Below are positions 1 to 8,321 of a DNA stretch of 64,000 nt, in pieces. The stretch comes from Ruminococcus sp. (lineage in GTDB: Bacteria; Bacillota; Clostridia; Oscillospirales; Ruminococcaceae). The stretch spans positions 1-64,000 of the forward strand of contig JAHABC010000005.1 in assembly GCA_018376535.1 (NCBI GenBank). Reading direction: 5' to 3'. Each line of letters opens with the position of its first letter. Positions within the stretch are counted from its first letter, which is position 1. Position numbers and translations under genes: made by a program. The notes beneath the pieces were generated by a model, which was not told the DNA's origin, searched no databases, and saw only the letters and a list, made by a program, of their open reading frames with translations.

Positions 1-46
1 AAACCCGATTAAGTTTTATGAGAAGTTTATCTCACGCAACTATTTA

Positions 47-75
47 ATTATATCACATACTTTGTGATTTGTCAA
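47..75 (-). promoter_or_regulatory. Strong promoter P2 reading out of the left edge
   Basis: On the minus strand there is a perfect TTGACA (70-75), a 17-base spacer and a perfect TATAAT (47-52) preceded by TG, an extended -10. No gene of this window lies downstream. Together with a second consensus promoter about 120 bases upstream, this is the arrangement typical of rRNA operons, so an rRNA operon just beyond position 1 is inferred, not seen. Confidence 0.8.
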
Positions 76-167
76 GAACTTTTTTGAAATTCTTAAAAAA
101 TTTTTTTTGAGGTCTTAACTTGTGGGTGATTTCGTTCCACTCGCCCGACTCAACTGGCGACTTGATT

Positions 168-196
168 ATTATATCATAGCCACGGGAAAAAGTCAA
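168..196 (-). promoter_or_regulatory. Strong promoter P1, tandem with P2
   Basis: The minus strand shows TTGACT (191-196), a 17-base spacer and TATAAT (168-173) with TG one base before the -10. It reads in the same direction as the promoter at 47-75. The stretch between them (76-167) holds no ORF. The stretch 1-296 otherwise carries only these promoters and the argF terminator. Confidence 0.8.
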
Positions 197-255
197 TCCA
201 AACTTTTGGATATTCTCCTAGATATTTTTATATAAATTGCACAATATATAAATAA

Positions 256-276
256 ACGGAACGCAAAGCGTTCCGT
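256..276 (-). terminator. Terminator after argF
   Basis: A perfect 9-base-pair stem, ACGGAACGC and GCGTTCCGT with a 3-base loop, lies about 20 bases past the argF stop. On the minus strand it is followed by a T-rich tract. It probably ends the arginine operon and insulates it from the promoters at 168-196. Confidence 0.75.
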
Positions 277-296
277 AGATAAAATATCGAATATAA

Positions 297-1205
297 TTAA
301 TCAGCCATTAGCTTAACCATAACAGCCTTTTGAGCGTGTAGACGATTTTCAGCCTCTTCAAAGATTTCCTTAGCATGAGCCTCAAAAACATCGGCAGTAA
401 TTTCCTCACCTCTATGAGCAGGTAGGCAGTGCATAACTAAGCAATCGTTATTAGCGAGAGCCATAACCTCATCATTAATTTGATAACCAGCGAAAGCAAT
501 CTTACGTTTTTCAGCCTCATCTTCTTGACCCATAGATGCCCACACGTCAGTTAAAATGATATCAGCATTTTTACAAGCCTCAAGAGGTTTATCTGTCATG
601 AAGAACTTATCGCCGAAGTCCTTAGCAAAATCAAGAACTTGTTTATCTGGCTGATAGTCATTAGGGCAAGCGATAGAAACGTCCATACCGACTTTAAGAC
701 CGCCAACTATTAAAGAGTTAGCCATATTATTACCATCACCGATATAGCACATTTTAAGACCATCAAAAGAGCCTTTAAACTCACGGATAGTCATTAAATC
801 AGCAAGAACTTGGCAAGGGTGACAGAAATCTGTTAGACCATTGATTATAGGTATAGAACCATATTCAGCAAGAGCCTCAACTTCGGACTGTTCAAAAGTT
901 CTAATCATGATACCGCTTAGGTAACGAGAAAGAACTCTAGCAGTATCTTGAACAGGTTCGCCTCTGCCGATTTGCAAATCCTTAGAAGATAAGAATAGAG
1001 GGTGACCACCTAACTGATACATACCCGTTTCAAAAGAAACTCTAGTTCTAGTAGATGCTTTTTGGAAAATCATACCTAAAGTTTTACCTTTAAGATGTTC
1101 ATGAGGGATACCATTTTTAAGTTCATACTTTAATTGGTCAGCAGTATCCAAGATATCCAAAATTTCCTCAGTGCTCAAATCGAGCATTTTTAAAAGATGT
1201 TTCAT
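297..1205 (-). CDS. argF: Ornithine carbamoyltransferase
   Basis: Ornithine carbamoyltransferase makes citrulline from ornithine and carbamoyl phosphate in the cytoplasm, the sixth step of arginine synthesis. The 302-residue protein has the carbamoyl-phosphate loop STRTR (51-55), the HPCQ motif near 130 and the ornithine-side HCLPAHRG motif near 262, all as in active family members, and the length is normal. The ATG at 1205 is chosen because GGAGG (1215-1219) sits at proper spacing; a longer frame upstream lacks a ribosome site. It is the last gene of the arg cluster, followed by a hairpin terminator. The biosynthetic role over catabolic ArcB is inferred from its arg-gene neighbours. Confidence 0.96.
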   Translation of the reverse strand: MKHLLKMLDLSTEEILDILDTADQLKYELKNGIPHEHLKGKTLGMIFQKASTRTRVSFETGMYQLGGHPLFLSSKDLQIGRGEPVQDTARVLSRYLSGIMIRTFEQSEVEALAEYGSIPIINGLTDFCHPCQVLADLMTIREFKGSFDGLKMCYIGDGNNMANSLIVGGLKVGMDVSIACPNDYQPDKQVLDFAKDFGDKFFMTDKPLEACKNADIILTDVWASMGQEDEAEKRKIAFAGYQINDEVMALANNDCLVMHCLPAHRGEEITADVFEAHAKEIFEEAENRLHAQKAVMVKLMAD

Positions 1206-1265
1206 AATAAAAAACCTCCAAAATGTAATATATAATAAAATAAAAGTTAAAGTCAAGGAATGTCG

Positions 1266-1736
1266 CTATTTTTTACCATAGAATGACATATAAATCATTT
1301 CATTAAATAGAAGCATAAAATCTTCAAAATGTTGGTCCATAATATCCATATCGAACTGTAAATCACCTTTAAGGGTTTCAAGAACCGTAATTTTACCAAT
1401 TTCGTCCTTATTTTTAATAAGAATGAACTTCATTTTATCAGTACTTCTAAGAATATAAGTAACATCAAGATACTTAATGGCAATAGCAGGATTTAAAAAA
1501 GTTGCAATACAAGATGCTTTCATAATAATTTTATCATTAATAAACACATCGAAGTTAGCACGTCTGCCTTTCAAATCTGGTTTTAATGAGTATAAAAGAT
1601 ATCCCATTTTATTATAAAGTTCTATATGAGTATTAGAAAGAAAGCCTTTTTTAGCCATAGTAAAGATAATATTACTACTATCATCTTTTTTTATAGCGAA
1701 CATTTTATTACCTTTTTGATTAACTACTAATTTCAT
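1266..1736 (-). CDS. LURP-one/YxjI-like (tubby-C-like) protein
   Basis: This is a 156-residue cytoplasmic protein with no signal peptide. The start MKLVVNQK, followed by alternating short beta strands and phrases such as LYNKMGYLLYSLK and VFINDKIIMKASC, resembles the LURP-one/YxjI family, whose fold resembles the tubby C-terminal domain and whose function in bacteria is unknown. Three starts are possible (1745, 1736, 1703). I choose 1736 because family members begin in this way and because the ribosome site GAGGTG (1766-1771) comes into range if a small hairpin (1744-1761) between it and the ATG is folded. It lies between argD and argF and is likely cotranscribed; no arginine-related role is evident. 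Family assignment is by eye. Confidence 0.65.
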   Translation of the reverse strand: MKLVVNQKGNKMFAIKKDDSSNIIFTMAKKGFLSNTHIELYNKMGYLLYSLKPDLKGRRANFDVFINDKIIMKASCIATFLNPAIAIKYLDVTYILRSTDKMKFILIKNKDEIGKITVLETLKGDLQFDMDIMDQHFEDFMLLFNEMIYMSFYGKK

Positions 1737-1794
1737 ACATAACATCGCAAAATAAAGCGATATTCACCTCTTTTCCAAAATAATTGAAACAATA

Positions 1795-2961
1795 TTATTC
1801 TTCCAATAGTCTAATTAAAATATCTAATCCTTGGTCGAGTTCGTCATAGGTGATATTTAAAGGAGGAAGAAGTCTAATCTTATCTTTAGCAGTAAGGATT
1901 AAAAGACCATTTTCACAAGCCTTAGAAAGAATATCACTAGCCTTTTTAGTTTTCAAAGATATTCCAAGCATTAAGCCCAAACCGCAGATGTTGTCCACTT
2001 CGTCACACTTAGATAATTTTTGTCTAATGTAGTCACCTTTCTTAGTAACTTCGTCCAAGAAATCTGGAGTAGCCACCTTATTTAGAACGGCTAAGCCACC
2101 CGCACAAGCCAAAGGATTTCCACCAAAAGTAGAACCATGTGTACCTTTAACCAATACATTACCCAATCTGTTGGTAGTCAAACAAGCACCAATAGGAACT
2201 CCACCTGCAAGACCTTTAGCCATAGTAGTAACATCTGGTTTAACGCCGAAAAGTTTAGAAGTCAAGAAAGCACCAGTACGACCTGCACCAGTTTGAACCT
2301 CATCAGCCATAAATAAGATATCATTTTCCTTGCAAACTTTTTCAATCTCTCTAACGTAGTTCAAATCAAGAGGTATAACGCCACCCTCACCTTGAATGAA
2401 CTCAATCATAATAGCACAAATAGAGCCATCTAGCTTAGATTTCAAATCTTGGATATCATTAGCTTTAGCATATATAAAACCTTCCACAAAAGGAAAGAAG
2501 TATTGATGGAAACTATCTTGACCAGTAGCAGAAAGGGTACAGAGGGTTCTACCATGGAAAGAGTTTACAAGAGTAATAATATTATGTCTGCCAGAGCCGT
2601 ACTTATCGAAACTATACTTTCTAGCCAACTTTATAGCACACTCATTAGCTTCAGCACCGCTGTTACCGAAGAAGACCTTATCGTAGCCAGTAACGTCGCA
2701 GAGTTTAGTAGAGAAATCTGCTTGAACCTTAGTATAGTAATAGTTAGAGGTATGTTGTATTTTAAAAGCCTGTTCAGAAACAGCCTTAGCCCAATCCTCA
2801 TCGCAGTAGCCCAAGGAATTAGTTCCGATACCACTACCAAGGTCGATATACTTTTTACCATTCTCATCTATACAAGTTCTGCCGTTGCCAGTTTCAGCGA
2901 CGACTGGCAATCTGCCGTAAGTTTGCATAACATGAGAGTTAAACTTATCAATAGTATTCAT
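1795..2961 (-). CDS. argD: Acetylornithine aminotransferase
   Basis: This class III PLP-dependent aminotransferase converts N-acetylglutamate semialdehyde to N-acetylornithine with glutamate as donor. It has 388 residues, the usual length. Visible signatures are the GSGIGTNSLGY segment, NSGAEANECAIKLAR, the DEVQTGAGRTG stretch with the PLP-binding aspartate, and the lysine of TTMAKGLAGG that forms the Schiff base. The ATG at 2961 is preceded by GGAGGGG at 6-base spacing; an upstream TTG in frame overlaps that ribosome site and is rejected. It follows a YcxB-like gene with 21 bases between and belongs to the arg operon. In some clostridia such enzymes also act on succinyl-diaminopimelate; context favours arginine. 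Confidence 0.95.
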   Translation of the reverse strand: MNTIDKFNSHVMQTYGRLPVVAETGNGRTCIDENGKKYIDLGSGIGTNSLGYCDEDWAKAVSEQAFKIQHTSNYYYTKVQADFSTKLCDVTGYDKVFFGNSGAEANECAIKLARKYSFDKYGSGRHNIITLVNSFHGRTLCTLSATGQDSFHQYFFPFVEGFIYAKANDIQDLKSKLDGSICAIMIEFIQGEGGVIPLDLNYVREIEKVCKENDILFMADEVQTGAGRTGAFLTSKLFGVKPDVTTMAKGLAGGVPIGACLTTNRLGNVLVKGTHGSTFGGNPLACAGGLAVLNKVATPDFLDEVTKKGDYIRQKLSKCDEVDNICGLGLMLGISLKTKKASDILSKACENGLLILTAKDKIRLLPPLNITYDELDQGLDILIRLLEE

Positions 2962-2982
2962 AGGAAACCCCTCCAAAGAGAA

Positions 2983-3561
2983 TTAAATTTTTTTATCAAT
3001 CTTATTGATACTTTTTAATTTACCAGAATTTTTTTTATTATAAGAAATCTTATTCAAGATAAACTTTTTAAAATCAATAGAATTGCCTAAAGTAAAGCCG
3101 TCCTTATCGACGACTATATAACTTTTAGTGACATTTTTCTTATCATATGATATATAATAATATTGATTATCCTCATATAGTCTATTAACGCAACTCAAGG
3201 GAATACTACCCTTAGTTTTAAGAGTTTTAACGTTTACTCTGTCATCGTAGAATATCAAAAAGACTTCAAGGTAAGCGTCCTTACCTTGTAGACGCATAGA
3301 CTTTTCAGCTAAAAGTTCATGACCTTTAAAGTAGAACGTCACAAAAGATATGTTTATAAGCAATCCAAAGATACCCTTAACCAAGCCACCAGAGGAAGTA
3401 TCTAAAGCGAACCTAACTATAGAGAACACTCCAAACACTCCCAACATACAAGATAGCACTAAAAAGAACTTTAAACTAATAGAGCGTTGTAAGTTCATCT
3501 TGTTTAACTGTCTGTACATCTTCAAGGTAGGCTGAGTAGTAACTTGATACAACTTGCCCAT
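2983..3561 (-). CDS. YcxB-like membrane protein
   Basis: This 192-residue protein has two predicted membrane segments (about 30-52 and 62-80), then a soluble beta-rich domain with the pattern IFYDDRVNVKT...YEDNQYYYISYDKKNVTKSYIVVDKDGF. That pattern resembles the C-terminal domain of the YcxB family, whose function is unknown. The gene starts 3 bases after the argB stop, so it must be cotranscribed and may be translationally coupled. A second YcxB-like protein lies next to gyrB at 54649-55203, with little obvious sequence identity apart from topology. No role in arginine metabolism can be read from the sequence. Confidence 0.75.
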   Translation of the reverse strand: MGKLYQVTTQPTLKMYRQLNKMNLQRSISLKFFLVLSCMLGVFGVFSIVRFALDTSSGGLVKGIFGLLINISFVTFYFKGHELLAEKSMRLQGKDAYLEVFLIFYDDRVNVKTLKTKGSIPLSCVNRLYEDNQYYYISYDKKNVTKSYIVVDKDGFTLGNSIDFKKFILNKISYNKKNSGKLKSINKIDKKI

Positions 3562-3564
3562 AGA

Positions 3565-4425
3565 TTACTTAAACTGAGTACCTATACCCTCATTAGAGAG
3601 CAACTCAATAAGAATAGAGTGTGGCACACGACCATCAATAATAGAAGTACGTTTAACGCCTCTACGAACGGCTTCAACACAGCAATCTATCTTAGGTATC
3701 ATACCACCCGAGATAATTCCTTGACGTTTCATAAAAGGAACTTCCGAAACGTTCACGGACTTAATTAAAGTAGAAGGGTCATCTTTATCTTTAAGTAGAC
3801 CAGAGATATCAGTCATTAATATCAAGTTTTCAGCACCCAATTCGGAGGCTATTCTAGAAGATGCAGTATCTGCATTGATATTATAAGTTTGACCATCTTC
3901 CCCGATACCCACCGTAGCTATAACTGGAATATAACCATTATCTAGGGCATCTAAGATAGGTTTAGTATTAACTTTCTTAATCTTACCAACGTAGCCCAAA
4001 TCCACCTCAGATTGTAATTTTTCAGCCAAGAGCATTTCACCATCTATACCACAAAGACCAAGAGCCTTACCCTCATTCTGTTGAAGTAGAGCCACCAACT
4101 CCTTGTTTACCTTACCCGATAGAACCATTTTAACCACATCTATAGTATTCTTGTCGGTATAACGTAGACCGTTTATAAACTTACTTTCAATGTTTAAGCG
4201 TTTGAGCATATCATTAATTTCAGGGCCACCACCGTGAACCAAAACGACCTTAATACCAACTAACCAAAGAAGTACAATATCGCTCATAACGGCTTGTTTA
4301 AGAATATCATTAGTCATAGCGTTGCCACCGTACTTAATAACAACGACCTTGTTATTATACTTTTGAATATAAGGAAGTGCATCTATAAGCACTTGAGAAC
4401 GCATATTATTAGAAATATTTTCCAT
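3565..4425 (-). CDS. argB: Acetylglutamate kinase
   Basis: Acetylglutamate kinase phosphorylates N-acetylglutamate, the second step of the acetylated ornithine pathway. The 286-residue protein shows the amino-acid-kinase signatures: KYGGNAM near residue 30, VHGGGPEI near 65, and the nucleotide-binding region TDISGLLKDKDDPSTLIKSV. The C-terminus GIGTQF matches the usual GTxF ending. Feedback inhibition by arginine in the family depends on an N-terminal helix; the short N-terminus here (about 20 residues before the first strand) does not settle whether this enzyme is inhibited. The ribosome site AAGAGG precedes ATG 4425. It is downstream of the argJ-like gene. Confidence 0.95.
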   Translation of the reverse strand: MENISNNMRSQVLIDALPYIQKYNNKVVVIKYGGNAMTNDILKQAVMSDIVLLWLVGIKVVLVHGGGPEINDMLKRLNIESKFINGLRYTDKNTIDVVKMVLSGKVNKELVALLQQNEGKALGLCGIDGEMLLAEKLQSEVDLGYVGKIKKVNTKPILDALDNGYIPVIATVGIGEDGQTYNINADTASSRIASELGAENLILMTDISGLLKDKDDPSTLIKSVNVSEVPFMKRQGIISGGMIPKIDCCVEAVRRGVKRTSIIDGRVPHSILIELLSNEGIGTQFK

Positions 4426-4456
4426 TTTAAAAACCTCTTAAAAACGTAATCAGTCA

Positions 4457-5074
4457 TTAAAGATTATTCAAAATACACTGTAGAGCATCTTTAAAGACTT
4501 TAAGAATATAATTATCTTTAGTAATAGCCATATTTCCAGCTTGACCAGATGCTACTACACAAAGCACATCGACATTATTAACATTATAAGATATGCTATT
4601 CAAAGTATAAGAAAGCATATCATAAGTAATAGCGACATCGGTGGTAATAAATATATAGTTATTAAACTTTAGCACACCGAAGTAACATATCACGCCACAA
4701 ATATCGAACTGAAAAGCCAACTCCACGCAATTAGAACCAATTCCATTAGATACAAAAGCCAATAGAAAGTTTTCATTATACAATCCCAGTTGATGAGATA
4801 CATCTTCAGCAAAATCCCAAAAGTTCAAAGGAGCGTTCAAGACTATAGCTTGAGCAATTCCCTTAGTATCCTGTAGACGTTCAAGATTAAATACACTATT
4901 ACCAACACTATTTGAACATTTAAAAGCCACAATACATGGATTATCTGCAAACAAAATAGATATACTATCCATCAACCCATTAAATTGACATTCAAAGGTA
5001 TCCACAATAAACCCTTGAGGCGTACAAATATCACCATTAATAGCATTAAGACCCTCAAAAAGTTTCATATTCAT
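4457..5074 (-). CDS. Degenerate ArgJ-like protein without the catalytic threonine
   Basis: This 205-residue protein occupies the usual argJ place between argC and argB. It resembles the first half of ArgJ (ornithine acetyltransferase, normally about 400 residues): INGDICTPQGF near the start, AIVLNAPLNFWDFAEDVSHQLG in the middle, and FITTDVAITYDMLSYTLNSI, which matches the ArgJ stretch just after the autocleavage site. The ATM(L) motif that supplies the nucleophilic threonine is absent; the segment reads GVLKFNNYIFITTD. The region that normally carries the VDGDTSTNDT segment is largely missing, as is the rest of the beta chain. The frame is open and has a ribosome site (AAGGAT), so it is not a simple frameshift. 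It cannot be expected to act as an acetyltransferase; a regulatory or structural role, or slow decay, are alternatives. Confidence 0.75.
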   Translation of the reverse strand: MNMKLFEGLNAINGDICTPQGFIVDTFECQFNGLMDSISILFADNPCIVAFKCSNSVGNSVFNLERLQDTKGIAQAIVLNAPLNFWDFAEDVSHQLGLYNENFLLAFVSNGIGSNCVELAFQFDICGVICYFGVLKFNNYIFITTDVAITYDMLSYTLNSISYNVNNVDVLCVVASGQAGNMAITKDNYILKVFKDALQCILNNL

Positions 5075-5098
5075 ATAGAACCAATCCTTGCACGATTT

Positions 5099-6052
5099 TT
5101 ATAGTAAACCAGTAGTTTCGTCAATACCCATCATAATATTTAGGCATTGAACGGCAGCACCAGAAGCACCTTTTCCAAGGTTATCAAGGCGAGAGCATAG
5201 CAATATTTGGTCATCGTTGCCAAATACAAATATTTGCATACCATTATAACCACTTAAAGTATTAGATGCAAGAAAACCATCAGCAAGAACGCCTTCTCCA
5301 CCTAGAGGTTGTACCTTAACGAAGTTTGCACCATCATAATGTTTTAAGAACATTTCATGAACTTCACTAGGAGTAACCTTTTTATCCAAAGTTCTAGTTT
5401 GAATAGGTACAGATACCACCATACCACTAAAGTAGTCGCATACCATAGGATTAAACATAGGTGTATAAGTTAAACCACTAATCTTTTGCATCTCTGGTAG
5501 ATGCTTATGGTTTTGACTTAATGCGTACTGTCTAGGACTATTATACTCTTGAGGTTTTTGGTCACTCTCATAGATAGCTATAGCTTTCTTACCTGCACCA
5601 CTATAACCACTAGTAGCGTACGCAAACACTGGATAATCTTTAGGAATAATTCCGTTAGCCACCAAAGGATATACTATAGAATTAAATCCACTAGCATAGC
5701 AACCAGGGACAGCCACTCTGTTAGAAGTAGCAATCTTTTGACGATGTTGTGGCGAAAGTTCAGGGAAACCGTAAGCCCAATCTGGATTAGTTCTATGAGC
5801 TGTAGAGGCATCGATAATTCTAGTGTGGTCATTGTCCTTATCTATAAAAGAAACTGCCTCTCTTGATGCCACATCTGGTAGACACAAAAAAGTATAATCC
5901 GAGGAATTTATTAAGCGTTTTCTTTCGTCCGGATTTTTTCTTTTATCCTCATCAATCTTTATCAACTGAATATCGTCACGATTTTCAAACCTTTCGATAA
6001 TCTTTAGACCAGTAGTACCTTCTTGACCATCTATATAAACTTTAACCATCAT
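5099..6052 (-). CDS. argC: N-acetyl-gamma-glutamyl-phosphate reductase, type 2
   Basis: ArgC reduces N-acetylglutamyl phosphate to the semialdehyde with NADPH. The 317-residue chain begins MMVKVYIDGQEGTTG, the nucleotide-binding loop of the shorter type 2 ArgC, and contains the catalytic cysteine in VPGCYASGF (near 117). The segment NHKHLPEM carries a histidine expected in the active site. The start at 6052 lies 7 bases after GGAG; an ATG one codon later (6049) is equally possible, and the longer frame from 6082 lacks a ribosome site. It lies in the arg operon between a small membrane-protein gene and the argJ-like gene. Confidence 0.93.
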   Translation of the reverse strand: MMVKVYIDGQEGTTGLKIIERFENRDDIQLIKIDEDKRKNPDERKRLINSSDYTFLCLPDVASREAVSFIDKDNDHTRIIDASTAHRTNPDWAYGFPELSPQHRQKIATSNRVAVPGCYASGFNSIVYPLVANGIIPKDYPVFAYATSGYSGAGKKAIAIYESDQKPQEYNSPRQYALSQNHKHLPEMQKISGLTYTPMFNPMVCDYFSGMVVSVPIQTRTLDKKVTPSEVHEMFLKHYDGANFVKVQPLGGEGVLADGFLASNTLSGYNGMQIFVFGNDDQILLCSRLDNLGKGASGAAVQCLNIMMGIDETTGLL

Positions 6053-6090
6053 ACAAACACTCCAATCGAGAGTAGTTTGCATTTAGCAGA

Positions 6091-6279
6091 CTACTCATCT
6101 TTATCTTTTTTAAAGCCTATAGCAACGTTAATCACTATAAGCACTGCTATACACAATATACCCCAAACTCTTGATACTATATGTGGAGCATCTAAATGTA
6201 TATTTAAAATAATAATCTGTCCGATAACCCATATAACGAAACCTATAAGGCAACGGATAAAAATTTTTTTATCTAGCAA
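6091..6279 (-). CDS. Small two-helix membrane protein in the arg operon
   Basis: This is a 62-residue protein with two hydrophobic segments (about 6-26 and 36-55) and a charged tail ending KKDKDE. It starts at a TTG (6277-6279) preceded by AAAGGA and lies 6 bases after the argH stop, so it is cotranscribed. No family is recognised. It is one of four or five small non-enzymatic genes wedged between arg genes here. The open frame, tight spacing and membrane topology support a real gene; the function is unknown. Confidence 0.6.
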   Translation of the reverse strand: MLDKKIFIRCLIGFVIWVIGQIIILNIHLDAPHIVSRVWGILCIAVLIVINVAIGFKKDKDE

Positions 6280-6285
6280 TAGAAA

Positions 6286-7662
6286 CTATCCTTTCAAAGT
6301 GTTTCTAACGACTTCAATTTGACGTTTAACCTCACTAGGAGCAGGGCCACCAAATGAAGTACGTTGATTAACGCAAGTATCCAAACTAATAGCGTCATAC
6401 ACATCGGTGTCGAAAATTTCAGAGAGTTCCTTATACTGTTCAATAGGAAGGGTTTCAAGAGTCAAGCCTTTATCTATGCAAATAGCGACTAATCTGCCAG
6501 TTATCTTGTAAGCGTCACGGAAAGGAAGTCCTTTTTTAACTAGATAGTCTGCACAATCGGTAGCATTTATAAAACCTCTAGCAGATGCATTACGCATATT
6601 TTCCTTAATAACTCTCATAGTTTTGAGCATAGGAATAAAAGTACTCAAGCATAGTTTAACGTTATCAACGCTGTCAAAGATAGCCTCTTTATCTTCTTGC
6701 ATATCCTTGTTATAGGCAAGAGGAAGACCTTTCATCATAGATAGTAGAGTTACTAAGTTACCAGTAGTTCTACCCGCCTTACCTCTAATCAACTCGGTGA
6801 TATCTGGGTTTTTCTTTTGAGGCATAATAGACGAACCAGTAGAATAAGCGTCATCTAGTTCAACGAACTTAAACTCCCAAGAACACCACATAATAACTTC
6901 CTCAGATATTCTTGAAAGATGCATCATAATAATAGCAATAGTATTAGCTAATTCGATGCAACTATCTCTATCAGAAACACCGTCAAGACTATTTTCCATA
7001 GGGGCAGTAAAACCTAGCAAGTCGGAAGTCATTTGACGATTAATCTTGTAAGTAGTACCAGCCAAAGCACCACTACCCAAAGGACAGAAGTTCATACGTT
7101 TAGAAGTGTCTTTCAATCTGTCCAAATCTCTCAAGAACATTTGAGCATACGCCATCAAGTGATGTCCAAAAGTAATAGGTTGAGCTCTTTGTAGATGAGT
7201 ATAACCAGGCATTACAGTATCAGTATGTTGTTCAGCGATATCGCAAAGAGTAGTTATTAAACTCTGTACCAACTTAGAAATTTCATCAATTTCATCTCTA
7301 AGATATAGTCTAATATCCAAAGCGACTTGGTCGTTTCTTGACCTAGAAGTGTGTAAGCGTTTACCAACGTCGCCCAACCTAGTAGTCAATTCAGCTTCAA
7401 TAAACATATGAATATCTTCAGCGGACATATCCAACTGTAGAGAGCCGTCTTGAATATCTTTTAGAATACCTTTTAAACCATCAATAATTAAAAGGCTATC
7501 TTCTTTAGAAATAATGCCACACTCACCCAACATAGTAGCATGAGCGATACTACCCTTAATATCATGAGCGAACATTCTACCATCAAAAGATATTGATGAG
7601 TTAAAAGCGTTAACATTTTCATCTACTTCTTTAGAAAATCTACCTGCCCACATTTTAGCCAT
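6286..7662 (-). CDS. argH: Argininosuccinate lyase
   Basis: Argininosuccinate lyase splits argininosuccinate into arginine and fumarate, the last step of the pathway. The 458-residue protein has the superfamily signature GSSIMPQKKNPD with the catalytic serine loop, the MWAGRFSKE start typical of ArgH, SRSRNDQVALD and the catalytic-histidine region TVMPGYTHLQRAQP. The ATG at 7662 has GGAGG at 7673-7677; an upstream in-frame alternative start is rejected because it overlaps this site. A hairpin (7694-7720) stands directly upstream. The closest downstream gene is the small membrane protein. Confidence 0.96.
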   Translation of the reverse strand: MAKMWAGRFSKEVDENVNAFNSSISFDGRMFAHDIKGSIAHATMLGECGIISKEDSLLIIDGLKGILKDIQDGSLQLDMSAEDIHMFIEAELTTRLGDVGKRLHTSRSRNDQVALDIRLYLRDEIDEISKLVQSLITTLCDIAEQHTDTVMPGYTHLQRAQPITFGHHLMAYAQMFLRDLDRLKDTSKRMNFCPLGSGALAGTTYKINRQMTSDLLGFTAPMENSLDGVSDRDSCIELANTIAIIMMHLSRISEEVIMWCSWEFKFVELDDAYSTGSSIMPQKKNPDITELIRGKAGRTTGNLVTLLSMMKGLPLAYNKDMQEDKEAIFDSVDNVKLCLSTFIPMLKTMRVIKENMRNASARGFINATDCADYLVKKGLPFRDAYKITGRLVAICIDKGLTLETLPIEQYKELSEIFDTDVYDAISLDTCVNQRTSFGGPAPSEVKRQIEVVRNTLKG

Positions 7663-7693
7663 AATAAAAAAACCTCCACGCAAAGTTGATATA

Positions 7694-7720
7694 TTAGAGG
7701 TGATACAATATCACCTCTAA
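7694..7720 (-). terminator. Hairpin between the pentapeptide gene and argH
   Basis: A 12-base-pair perfect stem, TTAGAGGTGATA and TATCACCTCTAA with a 3-base loop, lies just after the stop of the pentapeptide-like gene. On the minus strand no T-run follows, so it is a weak terminator at best; it could instead protect or attenuate the argH message. Confidence 0.45.
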
Positions 7721-7731
7721 AAGATAACTTA

Positions 7732-8295
7732 CTATTTATTTAAGCTGTTAAGTAATTCAGCGATATTAACACCATTAATAATCAAGCCGTCGATATTACT
7801 GCTTTCGATTACGGTATTAGAAAAGTTACAATCTTTAAACTTAGCATTATCCAAGCTACACTTATCAAAAGTAGAGCCAGTTAAATGGACATCGTCCATA
7901 GTAGAATTAGACATATTAGCTTGTGAAACGTTTATACCTTCAACATTAACGAACTCCAAAACTACGTTAGCCAAACTAGCATTAGTAATAGTAGAGTGGT
8001 CCATATATACGTTATCGAAGTTACTGCAATTCAAATCCACGGCAGAAAAAGCAGTACATTCCATATTAGATTGTTCAAATATTACAGACGATAGACTTAA
8101 CCTAGCGAACTCACATCTTTCCATATTAGAGTCTTGAAATACAGAAGATGACAGATTCAATTCACTAAAGGTACAGCTTTCCAAACCACATCTAGTAAAT
8201 TCCGAACCTGCGAACTCATCATCGGTGATACATATAGGTTCTTTTGAAAAGTGTTCATACTTAATTTTAGGTAGATTATTTTCAATATTTTCCAT
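7732..8295 (-). CDS. Pentapeptide-repeat-like protein
   Basis: The 187-residue protein is built from about 20 five-residue units of the A(D/N)LXX kind, for example LNLSS, SVFQD, SNMER, CEFAR, LSLSS, VIFEQ and, later, CSLDN, AKFKD, CNFSN. Such repeats fold into a right-handed quadrilateral beta helix. Repeats span about residues 25-175. There is no signal peptide or membrane segment. Pentapeptide proteins include gyrase-protecting Qnr and many of unknown role; nothing here points to one function. It stands between argG and argH, downstream of a strong terminator and its own extended -10 element, so it may start a second transcript covering the rest of the arg genes. The ribosome site GGAG precedes ATG 8295. 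Confidence 0.8.
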   Translation of the reverse strand: MENIENNLPKIKYEHFSKEPICITDDEFAGSEFTRCGLESCTFSELNLSSSVFQDSNMERCEFARLSLSSVIFEQSNMECTAFSAVDLNCSNFDNVYMDHSTITNASLANVVLEFVNVEGINVSQANMSNSTMDDVHLTGSTFDKCSLDNAKFKDCNFSNTVIESSNIDGLIINGVNIAELLNSLNK

Positions 8296-8321
8296 TAAAT
8301 CAACTCCTTTATTGATATACC

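Noticed and set aside
2449..3018. Plus-strand frame of 189 codons antisense to argD
   Set aside because: It lies opposite a clear PLP enzyme, has no ribosome site and no recognisable motif.
5549..5866. Plus-strand frame antisense to argC
   Set aside because: Shadow of argC with no ribosome site and low-quality composition.
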